50,325 nt of DNA from Paraprevotella xylaniphila YIT 11841 (GTDB lineage: Bacteria; Bacteroidota; Bacteroidia; Bacteroidales; Bacteroidaceae). The notes beneath the pieces were generated by a model that was not told the DNA's origin, searched no databases, and saw only the letters and a program-made list of their open reading frames with translations. The stretch spans positions 1 to 50,325 of the forward strand of contig NZ_GL883809.1 in the NCBI RefSeq assembly GCF_000205165.1, in the 5' to 3' direction. Shown here piece after piece: positions 27,101-35,505 of this stretch (position 1 is the stretch's first letter; every line of letters begins with the position of its first letter). A program made the translations under genes and the position numbers.

Positions 27101-28127
27101 ACCGGCAGAAGAGCAGGAACATATATTCGAACGATTCTATCAGGCGAACTCCCATAAGGACAATACAGGAAGCGGCATAGGACTGAATGTCGCCAAAGAG
27201 TATGTACAACTGCACAACGGAAAAATCGAAGTATCAAGCGTTCCCGGAAAAGGAAGCTGTTTTACCGTCCGTATTCCCGTAGGAAAAATTAGCCATGTAC
27301 CCTCCGAGCTTCTCCCCAAAGTTCCGCAACAGGAGAATCCGGTGGACAATTCCCCTTTGCCCGTCGGTTCCATCGTCCTTCCTACAATATTATTGGTAGA
27401 GGACAACGATGAATTCCGTCATTATTTGCAAGAGGAACTAAGCCGCCACTTTACCGTATTAGAGGCTTCGGACGGAGAAGAAGGCGAGACCGTGGCCTTG
27501 CAACAAAAACCAGACATCATCATCACCGATTTGATGATGCCTAAAATGGACGGCATTGAACTTTGCAAACGAATCAAACACAACATCGAGGTATCCCATA
27601 TTCCCGTCATATTACTCACGGCCAGTGCCAGTGTGGAGAATGAAGAGCGGGGTTACAAAGAAGGTGCGGACGCATATATGACCAAACCGTTCAAATGGGA
27701 AATCCTGACTGCCCGCATCCATAATCTTCTTGCGCAAAGGCGGCAACAACAAAACGAGTTTAAACAAAACACCGCAGCCGAGGCCAAGGACGTTACCATA
27801 TCACCGGCCGATGAAGATTTCCTGAACAAGGCATTACGGTTCGTAGAAAAGAACATGGACAACTCCGAATATTCCGTAGATGAACTTAGTGACGACATGG
27901 CCATGAGCCGGGCAACCTTATTCCGCAAGATGCGTTCTGTTATCGGTATGTCTCCCACTGACTTCATAAGAAATACCAGACTGAAACACGCCGCCCAACT
28001 GATTACGGAGGGACGATTGTCCGTCGCGGAAATCGCATATTCAGTAGGATACAGCAGTCCCGGCCATTTCACCAAATCATTCAAAAAAGAATTCGGCGTA
28101 CTTCCTACCCAATACCACAAAACCTAA
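24192..28127 (+). CDS. Hybrid two-component system (HTCS) sensor-regulator
   Basis: A 1311-residue single-chain regulator of the Bacteroidales HTCS type, which senses a glycan breakdown product in the periplasm and switches on neighbouring polysaccharide genes. An N-terminal signal/TM segment (FLIITFITGTC) is followed by a two-component-regulator propeller (repeats such as SEGFIWYCTEDGL, LSGKIWFGTLRGA, YGQLWIGTSRNLY), a Y_Y_Y domain near 680-755 and a TM helix around 768-790. The cytoplasmic part has HisKA with phospho-His817 (FFTNISHELRTPL), HATPase (NNLLSNAFKF, DDGIGIP, GSGIGLNVA), a receiver with Asp1113 (ITDLMMPKMDG), and a C-terminal AraC-type helix-turn-helix (SRATLFRKMR, VGYSSPGHFTKSF). 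The downstream GH51, PL11 and surface-protein genes are its likely targets. Confidence 0.96.
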   Translation: MMNKALYHCTTYMFLIITFITGTCKLQSQNIGRFELPHYDQLPNKQIKKIFQDSEGFIWYCTEDGLCRDDGYNIQIFRSDFKTPDVIKHNHITCITEDLSGKIWFGTLRGAYILDKNDYLITPIEGHGFDLWSIDEIKATSDGSVYIATNNKVYRFDARSARLIHSYDIEWQGVPNKVSSFFEDPQTHNLWITLQKGGLCRFDRQQQRFVPFYWPFDTPPTALVRDKNNHFIWLATYGNGLFRFRPDARNSSSIYIPIREGALGSPSAKIIYNLLQDPTSGDLWAGSGDGLCRYKTYPDGSLERSSTPPSLQLENKVFASAIFDHENNLWIAGSNHNSFILSSLDSTIQRYSTQLLQRHGIPTNMDLLIHEDSLIWCLNKQKQLFAYFPNSGKVFISKLSHRRTTPLLTKVRNRKGIYCILKDNIIIRLTFEHNGIQETEIVNMIPFAEADEHIRTLHEDAYGQLWIGTSRNLYRYSLSNHKLEKMWASAPMVNDIITDGRTVFIATENNGLLVIDGQGTKKRIKIAGNCLGLALLPGKILWISTAKGNILHYDLQRNTLHPMDQACGLDGNSIYGITTDREGKLWILTRQTVTIFTPGEQTFSTLRASSPHINMENFLCMYKDSNDCFHIGGTNGYLTVRADAFLDQQKEKEFLPCLTTVTVNSKTRPVSSATTTLELPSSAQDLTLYLSTFTPLHSQNIRFAFRHTGRHEEWNILPQGQNSIHLSQLSKGDNSLEIKSTDANGHWNEAQVQTLHIYRAPWWYETYAAYFLYVLGVVAVLFILIRHVLKRQQAQNQLAAQKQLEEMKYRFFTNISHELRTPLTLIIAPLESLLKKEENPDTRKQLKTIDRNAHNLLSLVNQLLDFRRIEMKGETLALETFNLKDMLSRIYESFLPMSEEKNIRFDFHCHPETFLITADSPKIEKVVNNLLSNAFKFTPQGGHVTLKAYPEPSDGREMAVIQVEDDGIGIPAEEQEHIFERFYQANSHKDNTGSGIGLNVAKEYVQLHNGKIEVSSVPGKGSCFTVRIPVGKISHVPSELLPKVPQQENPVDNSPLPVGSIVLPTILLVEDNDEFRHYLQEELSRHFTVLEASDGEEGETVALQQKPDIIITDLMMPKMDGIELCKRIKHNIEVSHIPVILLTASASVENEERGYKEGADAYMTKPFKWEILTARIHNLLAQRRQQQNEFKQNTAAEAKDVTISPADEDFLNKALRFVEKNMDNSEYSVDELSDDMAMSRATLFRKMRSVIGMSPTDFIRNTRLKHAAQLITEGRLSVAEIAYSVGYSSPGHFTKSFKKEFGVLPTQYHKT

Positions 28128-28135
28128 AGGAACAG

Positions 28136-28212
28136 CCCCCTTTTTCATAGAACGTAGGTTGCATGGGCTTTCAAGATATATCAAAAAAGCCGGAATGCAA
28201 CCTACGTTCCAT
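28136..28212. repeat. 77-bp palindromic intergenic element, copy B
   Basis: GAACGTAGGTTGCAT (28150-28164) and ATGCAACCTACGTTC (28195-28209) are a perfect 15-bp inverted repeat, with an inner pair GGCTTT (28166-28171) / AAAGCC (28186-28191), so the whole can fold into one long hairpin. It lies between the HTCS stop (28127) and the GH51 start (28314) and could be an HTCS terminator, an RNA stability element or a mobile palindrome. Copy A is at 18643-18719. Confidence 0.7.
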
Positions 28213-28313
28213 TCTTTGCAACGTAAAAACCATTCATCCGCGCAAAAAATATAGAACTTTACAGCGACAAAAATAAATTTTCATAAACTCTAAAGTTCAA
28301 CAACAAGCGCACG

Positions 28314-30899
28314 ATGAAAAAAGCATTCTTCTTTCTATTCGTTACCATTGGATTCTCCCTACCCAACCACCTTATGGCGAACGAACCGGACTCTGCCTAT
28401 ATTTTCGCATACGCAACCGAGAAGAACGCCGGACGCAACGGCTTGCACTTCGCTTGGAGCACAGACCGGAACACATGGCACTCCATCGGTCCGGAACGCA
28501 CGTTCTTACGAAGCGAATATGCCAGCGGACGGCACGGTAAACGGATGTTATCACCTTATTTAATAAAGGGAAACGACGGGATGTGGCACTGCCTATGGAG
28601 CGTACACGAAGGATATGCCGTATTTGCCCATTGCTCATCAAAAGATTTAATCTCGTGGGGACAACAGGCATTTCCGACTACAGGAAACATCGGAAATTGC
28701 ATGAATCCTTCGGTTGCATTCTCGCCCACCGGCCAAGACTATCTTATCACATGGAAAAGCCTACAGGCGGGAAACACGAAAACCTACAGTTGCCGCACAA
28801 AAGATTTCCGTACTTACAGCATTCCACAAGCAGAGAATGTCGCCATCCCCAACCGACAACAGGCCACAATCAATGGAACCACAGAAAGCGGAACCCTCCA
28901 CCGTGTGGCTTGGAACGAAGTGGAAGTACTCATACAAGCCGACAAAATGGCAAAGTACAAAGCCAACCAAAATGCGGAACGACTGGCCATCAACCCGGAA
29001 CTTTTCAAAGACACCATCACACTGAACGTAACGCTACGTCCCGAAGAAAGCAAAAAAATCAGCGATATGCTCATCGGAGTATTCTTTGAAGACATCAATT
29101 ATGGAGCGGACGGAGGACTTTATGCCGAACTCGTGCAAAACCGCGATTTCGAATATTCTCCGAATGACATCGGCCGTGAAGAAAACTGGACGGCCACCAA
29201 TTCGTGGACTACGGGCGGAGAGAGCCTTTCGTTTGACATAGATACTGTGGCTCCGCTGCATGCCCACAATCCCCATTATGCCGTCTTGGACATCAAAGAA
29301 AAAGGACATGGGCTGGTCAACGACGGTTTCGACGGTGTTCCCGTCAAGGCCGGAGAGAAATACGACTTTTCGATTTTTGCCCGCAGCAGTAACAGCAAAC
29401 GGGGAAAAATCACCATAAGACTGCTTGATGAAAGCGGGAAAGTCATCGGCGAAGCCCGCACCGGCAAGATTTCCAAAACATGGAACAAGCTCTCGGCTGT
29501 GGTAAAGGCCACCGCCTCCACCGTAAACGGGCGCATCGAGGTTATCCCGAACATGGAAGGTAAAGTGGATTTGGATATGGTTTCACTCTTTCCTCAAAAG
29601 ACATTCAAGAACCGGAAGAACGGCATGCGTGCCGATTTGGCCCAAGCCATCGCCGACATCCACCCCCGATTCGTCCGCTTTCCGGGAGGATGTGTGGCCC
29701 ATGGCAACGGGTTGGACAATATATACCGTTGGGAAAACACCATCGGCCCATTGGAAGGCCGCAAACCCTTGCGCAACCTGTGGGGCTACCATCAAACCAT
29801 GGGACTCGGCTATTATGAATATTTCCAATTCTGCGAGGACATCGGGGCGGAACCGCTGCCCGTCGTTGCAGCCGGTGTGTGTTGCCAGAACTCTTCCATC
29901 GGAGGCGCAGGTCAAATGGGCATCCCCATGGAAGAAATGCCGGAATATATAAAAAGCGTACTGAACCTCATCGAATGGGCCAACGGCGACCCGTCCGAAA
30001 GCCCATGGGCCAAGATGCGTGCGGAAGCCGGACACCCGAAGCCCTTCAACCTGAAATACCTCGGTGTGGGTAACGAAGACCTCATCACGCCTGTGTTTGA
30101 AGAACGTTTTACCATGATATTCAATGCTATCAAAGAGAAATATCCGGAAATACAGGTCGTAGGCACCTCCGGCCCCTTCAGCGAAGGTCCGGACTACGTG
30201 GAGGGATGGAAGATAGCCAGCAAGCTCGATGTCCCCCTCGTGGATGAGCATTACTACCAACCCGCAGGATGGTTCCTCAACAACCACGATTATTACGACC
30301 GCTACGACCGTTCCAAACCCAAGGTTTACCTCGGAGAATATGCCACACATATCCCCGGCAAAGGCAATAACATCGAGACCGCCTTATTGGAGGCTTACCA
30401 CCTGATAGGTTGCGAACGAAACGGCGATATCGTCAGCATGACATCATACGCCCCGTTGTTGGCCAAAGACCGACGGACAAGATGGCGTCCCGACCTGATT
30501 TATTTCAACAACACGGAAGTCAAGCCCGGTACGAGTTATTACACTCAACTCCTCTTCGGACAAAACTCAGGGAATGAATATATTCCTTCCGTACTCACTC
30601 TGTCGGATAACCGTGACGATGTACGCAAACGCATCGGCATATCAGTAGTAAAAGACAGTCTGAGCCAAGACCTCATACTGAAAATCGTCAGCCTCCTCCC
30701 GGTCAAAGTACAAGCTACCATAGACCTTGCCGTTTTGGGCATCACCGGAAAACAGGATGCCACGAAAACCGTATTGAGCGGTATGCCGGATGATTGGAAG
30801 GCTCGCCCTGAAACTTCGCCCGTCGCCATAGGACCTCAATACCGGGATGAACTGCCTGCCTACTCACTGACAATCGTCAGATTAAAAAGTAAATCATAA
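28314..30899 (+). CDS. GH51 alpha-L-arabinofuranosidase with N-terminal GH43-like segment
   Basis: An 861-residue secreted enzyme (signal peptide MKKAFFFLFVTIGFSLPNHLMA) that should release arabinofuranose from arabinan or arabinoxylan. Residues about 25-235 resemble the start of a GH43 propeller (SAYIFAYATEK, GLHFAWSTDRNTWH), but the expected catalytic DP is SP in KRMLSPYLIKG, so this part is probably not catalytic. A carbohydrate-binding-like jelly roll lies at about 240-425, then the GH51 TIM barrel with HPRFVRFPGGC, acid/base Glu588 in VGNEDL and nucleophile Glu675 in YLGEYATH, and a C-terminal beta domain. It lies 186 bp after the HTCS gene and 28 bp before the PL11 gene, so it probably shares a transcript with the latter. 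Confidence 0.93.
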   Translation: MKKAFFFLFVTIGFSLPNHLMANEPDSAYIFAYATEKNAGRNGLHFAWSTDRNTWHSIGPERTFLRSEYASGRHGKRMLSPYLIKGNDGMWHCLWSVHEGYAVFAHCSSKDLISWGQQAFPTTGNIGNCMNPSVAFSPTGQDYLITWKSLQAGNTKTYSCRTKDFRTYSIPQAENVAIPNRQQATINGTTESGTLHRVAWNEVEVLIQADKMAKYKANQNAERLAINPELFKDTITLNVTLRPEESKKISDMLIGVFFEDINYGADGGLYAELVQNRDFEYSPNDIGREENWTATNSWTTGGESLSFDIDTVAPLHAHNPHYAVLDIKEKGHGLVNDGFDGVPVKAGEKYDFSIFARSSNSKRGKITIRLLDESGKVIGEARTGKISKTWNKLSAVVKATASTVNGRIEVIPNMEGKVDLDMVSLFPQKTFKNRKNGMRADLAQAIADIHPRFVRFPGGCVAHGNGLDNIYRWENTIGPLEGRKPLRNLWGYHQTMGLGYYEYFQFCEDIGAEPLPVVAAGVCCQNSSIGGAGQMGIPMEEMPEYIKSVLNLIEWANGDPSESPWAKMRAEAGHPKPFNLKYLGVGNEDLITPVFEERFTMIFNAIKEKYPEIQVVGTSGPFSEGPDYVEGWKIASKLDVPLVDEHYYQPAGWFLNNHDYYDRYDRSKPKVYLGEYATHIPGKGNNIETALLEAYHLIGCERNGDIVSMTSYAPLLAKDRRTRWRPDLIYFNNTEVKPGTSYYTQLLFGQNSGNEYIPSVLTLSDNRDDVRKRIGISVVKDSLSQDLILKIVSLLPVKVQATIDLAVLGITGKQDATKTVLSGMPDDWKARPETSPVAIGPQYRDELPAYSLTIVRLKSKS

Positions 30900-30927
30900 A
30901 AATAAACCATTTATCAAATTTAACATC

Positions 30928-33900
30928 ATGAAAAAGAGATTACTATTATCCATGTTGGCAGCCTGCTGCCTCACGGCACAAGCCCAACGTATGATGGAAG
31001 AACTCAACCGGGGACTCGTGGCCGTGCAAACGGACAAAGGCGTGTTCACCAGTTGGCGCATCCATGGCACGGAGTATTACGACACGCAGTACAACCTTTA
31101 CCGTGACGGCAAGTTAGTAAATCCGGAACCGTTAGACGTATCCAACTTCACCGACCTCGAAGGCACGGCCTCATCCACCTACACGGTAAAAGCCGTAGTA
31201 CGGGGCGAAGAACAAGATGCCTGCGAACCTGTCGAGGTGTGGCAAAACCAATACTTACGGATTCCCATGGGCAAAGTTTACTCTCGCAGAGGGACGGACA
31301 TCACCCAGGACTATGTCTTAAACGACGCTACAGCCGCAGATTTGGACGGCGACGGTGAAATGGAAATCATAGTAAAACGCATGTACAACGAAACCGGACT
31401 GTTTTTCTCTTCCAACGACAGCGCATTTACTTTCTTCGAAGCCTATAAATTAAACGGGAAGAAACTATGGTCCATAGACATCGGGCCAAACATGATTAGC
31501 GCAGGTGATGTGGAAACCAATATCACGGCTTTCGATTGGGACGGTGACGGCAAAGCTGAAATCCTTATGCGTGCGATGGACGGCACTATCGTATACACAT
31601 CGGACGGCAAGGCACAAACCATCGGTGACCCGACCAAAAATTATCGCGACACAATCCTTCATAATGCCAATTTCACTTATTCGATGGCCGGAGACGAGTT
31701 TTTAGTCTACATGAATGGAGAAACCGCAGAACTCTATTGGGAAACCAAAGAATTTCCATTAAAACGTTTGGAAAAAGAAGAAACGAACCTCGAAGCAGCA
31801 TGGGGAGACGGATATGGACATAGAGCCAACAAGTTCTTTTTCGGGGCACCGTTCTTAAATGGACGTACACCGAGCATTTTCATGGCACGCGGCATATATA
31901 CACGCCATAAAATGATTGCCTATGACGTAAATCCACAAACCCACGAGTTAACAGAACGGTGGCAATGGATTTGTAATGACGGAAGCAGTCCATGGTTCGG
32001 ACAAGGTTACCATAATTTCGGCATCGCAGATGTCGACTTGGACGGAAGGGATGAAATAGTATACGGCTCCATGGTTATAGACGATACGGGCAAAGGCTTG
32101 TCTACCACAGGATACGGACATGGGGACGCACAACATTGTTCTGACCTCGACCCATACAGCAAAGGATTGGAAATTTTTGCATGTAATGAAAACCGTGCAG
32201 GAGCCAACTACCGCGATGCCACCACAAGCAAGGTCTATTATTGGTACCAACATTCACAGGACTGCGGACGTTGCCTGGCCGGTAAATTTACTGAAGAACA
32301 CTTGGGAGGCCAATGCAGTGCCGGACATTCCGGTATCATTAGCTGTGTCACCGGAAAACCTGTCACCAACGGTACTAATGGCGCAATCGGTTCCAGTTTC
32401 CGCCTATATTGGGACGGAGACTTATGCAGCGAATCTTTGGATGGAACAACCATCACATATTACGATTGGATGACATTCCCTCTTGAGGGTACCCATTCAA
32501 ACAACGGAAGCAAAGGCACACCTTCCCTCCAAGCCGACATCTTCGGAGACTGGCGCGAGGAAGTCATCAACCCGTCCACTGACGACCAGTCGTTAATCAT
32601 CTATACCACAACCATCCCGACACCTTGGCGCAACTATACCCTGCTGCACGACATGCAATACCGGCAGGCCATCTGTTGGCAGATGTGCGGTTACAACCAA
32701 CCTCCCCACGTCAGTTACTTCATGGGAGAGACGGAAAGATATACCACCACCCCTCCCCCTTTGATGACCAACGGGCGCACGGAAGTGAAAGACGCCATTA
32801 CAACCGCCCAAAACGGACAGCACGTGCTATTGGCCGCTCCCGAGGGCGGAGAAGTGACAGTCGCCGAAGGCGCATCGCCTTACATCCTCACCGTCAACGC
32901 CTTCTCCCATACGGAAGGACATGACAACAACGACAACATCACCACTTCCTACTCCACCTATACGCTCAAAGGCGGTACGTTTGGCGGAGACATGCGTTTG
33001 GTGAAACAAGGCGAAGGCATCCTGAACCTAAGCGGCGAACAGACCTATTCCGGCCCGACGGACCTTTGGAGCGGCATCGTGAACTTCACAGGAAAACTCC
33101 CCAACAGCCGCGTATGGATGAACCGCTTTGCCGAATTAAACGCCAAGGCTGACTTCGGAAAGGATATCAAAATGGAATATGCTTCCGTGCTCCGCGTAGG
33201 AGGAACGGGAGAAGCCGCCACCATCCACGCTGACAGTGTGACCATGCGGTACGGTGCCGTCATGGAATTCGACCTCTATTCCGAAAACACCCAGGCCGAC
33301 CGCATCGTGTTAGCCAAAGGACTTTTACTGGAAACCCTCAACCGAAGCGACGGCCCTGAGTTCCAAGCACCGATATTCCGCTTTACTCCTCACTATCAAA
33401 ACGGGAAAAGCGTAATGGCAGCCGGAAGATACCTCATCGCCGAAGTGAAAAAGATCGACGGCAACGTAGATGACATCCTCCTTCAGGGACTGGAAACTCA
33501 AAAATGCCACTTGGAATACGAAAACGGCCAAATATTCCTCGTCATAAAGGAAACGAGAGATGCCGCACAAGTGTATTGGGACGGAACCCACACGCTCAAC
33601 GAATGGAACCTGAATGAAAACGAGAACTTCAACAATGCGGGAGAAGCCGACATCTTCGTTTCCGGCGATGACGTGGTATTCGACGATGCGGCCACCAACG
33701 CCTCCGTCCGCATCGACGAGAAACTCTACCCCAAAACGGTGACATTCGAAAACGACACGAAAACCTACAGCCTAAGCGGCAACGGCGGCATCAGCGGGGA
33801 AACGGGACTGGCCAAAAAAGGAAACGGTACGCTAATCATCAGCAACACGAACACTTATTCGGGCAAAACCGTATTAGAAGGCGGTACCACAACGGTCTCG

Positions 33901-35430
33901 GCTTTGGCCGACTCCATTGTCCGTGAAGGCGCTTTGGGTGGCTATACCCGAGAGATAGGGAACTTTGAAATAAGAAACGGTGCCACTCTGCGTAACACGA
34001 CCTCAATCAAAAACGGAGTACCCATCACCATCGGCGAAGGCGGAGCCGTCTTCCAAACCGACGGCGAACTGACTTTAAACAAGCCCTTATACGGCAATGG
34101 CAACACTTTGACCAAAACCGGCCCATCCAACCTGATACTGTTTGCTGCCGACAACCTGAAAAAGACCTATCTAAAAGAAGGCACACTACAGGCCAAAGGA
34201 GAAGGCGTGCTCTTTGGTGACACACTGATTTTCACCGGGAATGCCACCTACCAGGACTTTGACGATGGCAACACTTACAGCCTGAACCTTAACAATATCA
34301 AGATAGAAGAAGGCGTGACGGGTACGATGCGGTGTGACAGCCGCTGCGAAAACCGCATCAAACTTTTCGGAAAAGGCACATTGAAAATCTACGTGCCATG
34401 GATACGCTCGAACTTCACGGGCGACTGGTCGGCTTTCGAAGGAACAGTAGAGCCTTCCAACCCCGATAACTGGTTCACCTTAGACAACAGCTATGGCATG
34501 CCCAAGGGGACGCTGAACATCCCGGAACGTACCACAGTAAACAATACGGCCAAACCTTATTCTATCGGAAAAGTGACAGGAAGAGGAACTTTGAGCGGAG
34601 ACAACAACACGTGGCGCATCGGATCGTTGAACGAAGACTTCTCTTTTCCGGGCAAAATAGAAGGCGAAGGGACACAGTTAGTGAAAACCGGCACAGGCAA
34701 GATGACCCTTACGGGCATCCACACCTTTACCGGAAGTTGCACGGTGCAGGAAGGTACGCTCCTCATTAACAACGCATCTGCCTCCGAAGGCATGTTAGGT
34801 GCAGGCAGCGTCACAGTCAAAGCCAACAGTACCTTCTGCGGTCGTGGTAAACTGGACAACAGCACGTTCACAGTGGAAAAAGACGGCTTGCTATACCCTG
34901 GCATATCGGAAACGGCAACCACCGGTTCGATAGACTTTTCGGAAAACTCCGTCACCATCGACAAGGGTGGCATCCTTTCGATGAACATCGCCAGCAAGAC
35001 ACGCTGCACCAATCTGACCGGTATCAAAATACTGAATCTGTATGGCATACTCAGACTACATGTCCGCGAAAGCCTTGCATTGGAAGCCGGCGACGAGTTC
35101 CGCTTATGGGAGGCTAGCCGCACGCGTATCCGCCCCACTACGGCTTTTGAACTGGACAGCCCGGGCGAAGGTCTGGAATGGGACACTACCGACATTGAAG
35201 ACGGCATCGTCCGTGTGAAGCTAAGCACTTCCGTCAACGACATCCATGCCGACGAGGAGGTCGCTTGCGAAGCCTTCACCATCGGAGGCGCACATGTAGG
35301 CAGTTTCACCTGCACACGCAAGGACATCCGCTGCACATTGAAACAAAGCGGAGCGGCTCCGGGCACCTACATGGTGAAAATCATTCAAGGCAACTCAACT
35401 GCTACCGAGAAAATCAGCATAGATTATTAA
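30928..35430 (+). CDS. PL11 rhamnogalacturonan lyase fused to autotransporter-type beta-strand repeats
   Basis: A 1500-residue secreted protein (signal MKKRLLLSMLAACCLTAQAQ). Residues about 20-625 are a PL11 lyase that cuts the rhamnogalacturonan-I backbone by beta-elimination: the family opening MMEELNRGLVAV and GVFTSWRIHGTEYY is present, as are the calcium-binding propeller loops DLDGDGEME (about 138), DWDGDGKAE (about 201) and DVDLDGRDE (about 369). Residues about 640-1330 are beta-helix-like, with at least four PATR-type repeats (autotransporter-associated beta strand) near 690, 960, 1060 and 1250, each of the form LxKxGxGxLxLSGxxTYSG followed by LxxGT. The last 80 residues (FTIGGAHVGSFT to TATEKISIDY) resemble a T9SS type A sorting domain. 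A hairpin follows at 35442. Confidence 0.88.
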   Translation: MKKRLLLSMLAACCLTAQAQRMMEELNRGLVAVQTDKGVFTSWRIHGTEYYDTQYNLYRDGKLVNPEPLDVSNFTDLEGTASSTYTVKAVVRGEEQDACEPVEVWQNQYLRIPMGKVYSRRGTDITQDYVLNDATAADLDGDGEMEIIVKRMYNETGLFFSSNDSAFTFFEAYKLNGKKLWSIDIGPNMISAGDVETNITAFDWDGDGKAEILMRAMDGTIVYTSDGKAQTIGDPTKNYRDTILHNANFTYSMAGDEFLVYMNGETAELYWETKEFPLKRLEKEETNLEAAWGDGYGHRANKFFFGAPFLNGRTPSIFMARGIYTRHKMIAYDVNPQTHELTERWQWICNDGSSPWFGQGYHNFGIADVDLDGRDEIVYGSMVIDDTGKGLSTTGYGHGDAQHCSDLDPYSKGLEIFACNENRAGANYRDATTSKVYYWYQHSQDCGRCLAGKFTEEHLGGQCSAGHSGIISCVTGKPVTNGTNGAIGSSFRLYWDGDLCSESLDGTTITYYDWMTFPLEGTHSNNGSKGTPSLQADIFGDWREEVINPSTDDQSLIIYTTTIPTPWRNYTLLHDMQYRQAICWQMCGYNQPPHVSYFMGETERYTTTPPPLMTNGRTEVKDAITTAQNGQHVLLAAPEGGEVTVAEGASPYILTVNAFSHTEGHDNNDNITTSYSTYTLKGGTFGGDMRLVKQGEGILNLSGEQTYSGPTDLWSGIVNFTGKLPNSRVWMNRFAELNAKADFGKDIKMEYASVLRVGGTGEAATIHADSVTMRYGAVMEFDLYSENTQADRIVLAKGLLLETLNRSDGPEFQAPIFRFTPHYQNGKSVMAAGRYLIAEVKKIDGNVDDILLQGLETQKCHLEYENGQIFLVIKETRDAAQVYWDGTHTLNEWNLNENENFNNAGEADIFVSGDDVVFDDAATNASVRIDEKLYPKTVTFENDTKTYSLSGNGGISGETGLAKKGNGTLIISNTNTYSGKTVLEGGTTTVSALADSIVREGALGGYTREIGNFEIRNGATLRNTTSIKNGVPITIGEGGAVFQTDGELTLNKPLYGNGNTLTKTGPSNLILFAADNLKKTYLKEGTLQAKGEGVLFGDTLIFTGNATYQDFDDGNTYSLNLNNIKIEEGVTGTMRCDSRCENRIKLFGKGTLKIYVPWIRSNFTGDWSAFEGTVEPSNPDNWFTLDNSYGMPKGTLNIPERTTVNNTAKPYSIGKVTGRGTLSGDNNTWRIGSLNEDFSFPGKIEGEGTQLVKTGTGKMTLTGIHTFTGSCTVQEGTLLINNASASEGMLGAGSVTVKANSTFCGRGKLDNSTFTVEKDGLLYPGISETATTGSIDFSENSVTIDKGGILSMNIASKTRCTNLTGIKILNLYGILRLHVRESLALEAGDEFRLWEASRTRIRPTTAFELDSPGEGLEWDTTDIEDGIVRVKLSTSVNDIHADEEVACEAFTIGGAHVGSFTCTRKDIRCTLKQSGAAPGTYMVKIIQGNSTATEKISIDY

Positions 35431-35441
35431 CCTCCATTCGC

Positions 35442-35463
35442 GCAGGGGAAACCTTTCCCCTGC
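35442..35463 (+). terminator. Hairpin between the PL11 gene and the 1215-residue surface protein gene
   Basis: GCAGGGGAAA (35442-35451) and TTTCCCCTGC (35454-35463) form a perfect 10-bp stem with a 2-nt gap, 12 nt after the stop. The T run comes late (AAAATTTTATTC), so it may cut down rather than stop readthrough into the next gene. Confidence 0.55.
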
Positions 35464-35505
35464 CGATATAAAAACAAAATTTTATTCATTAAAAAAATAA
35501 ACATT

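Noticed and set aside
28136-28212. Palindrome before the GH51 gene considered as a riboswitch
   Set aside because: A single perfect hairpin lacks the multi-branched core of known riboswitch classes, and a decayed relative occurs behind an unrelated gene. A repeat or terminator explains it better.
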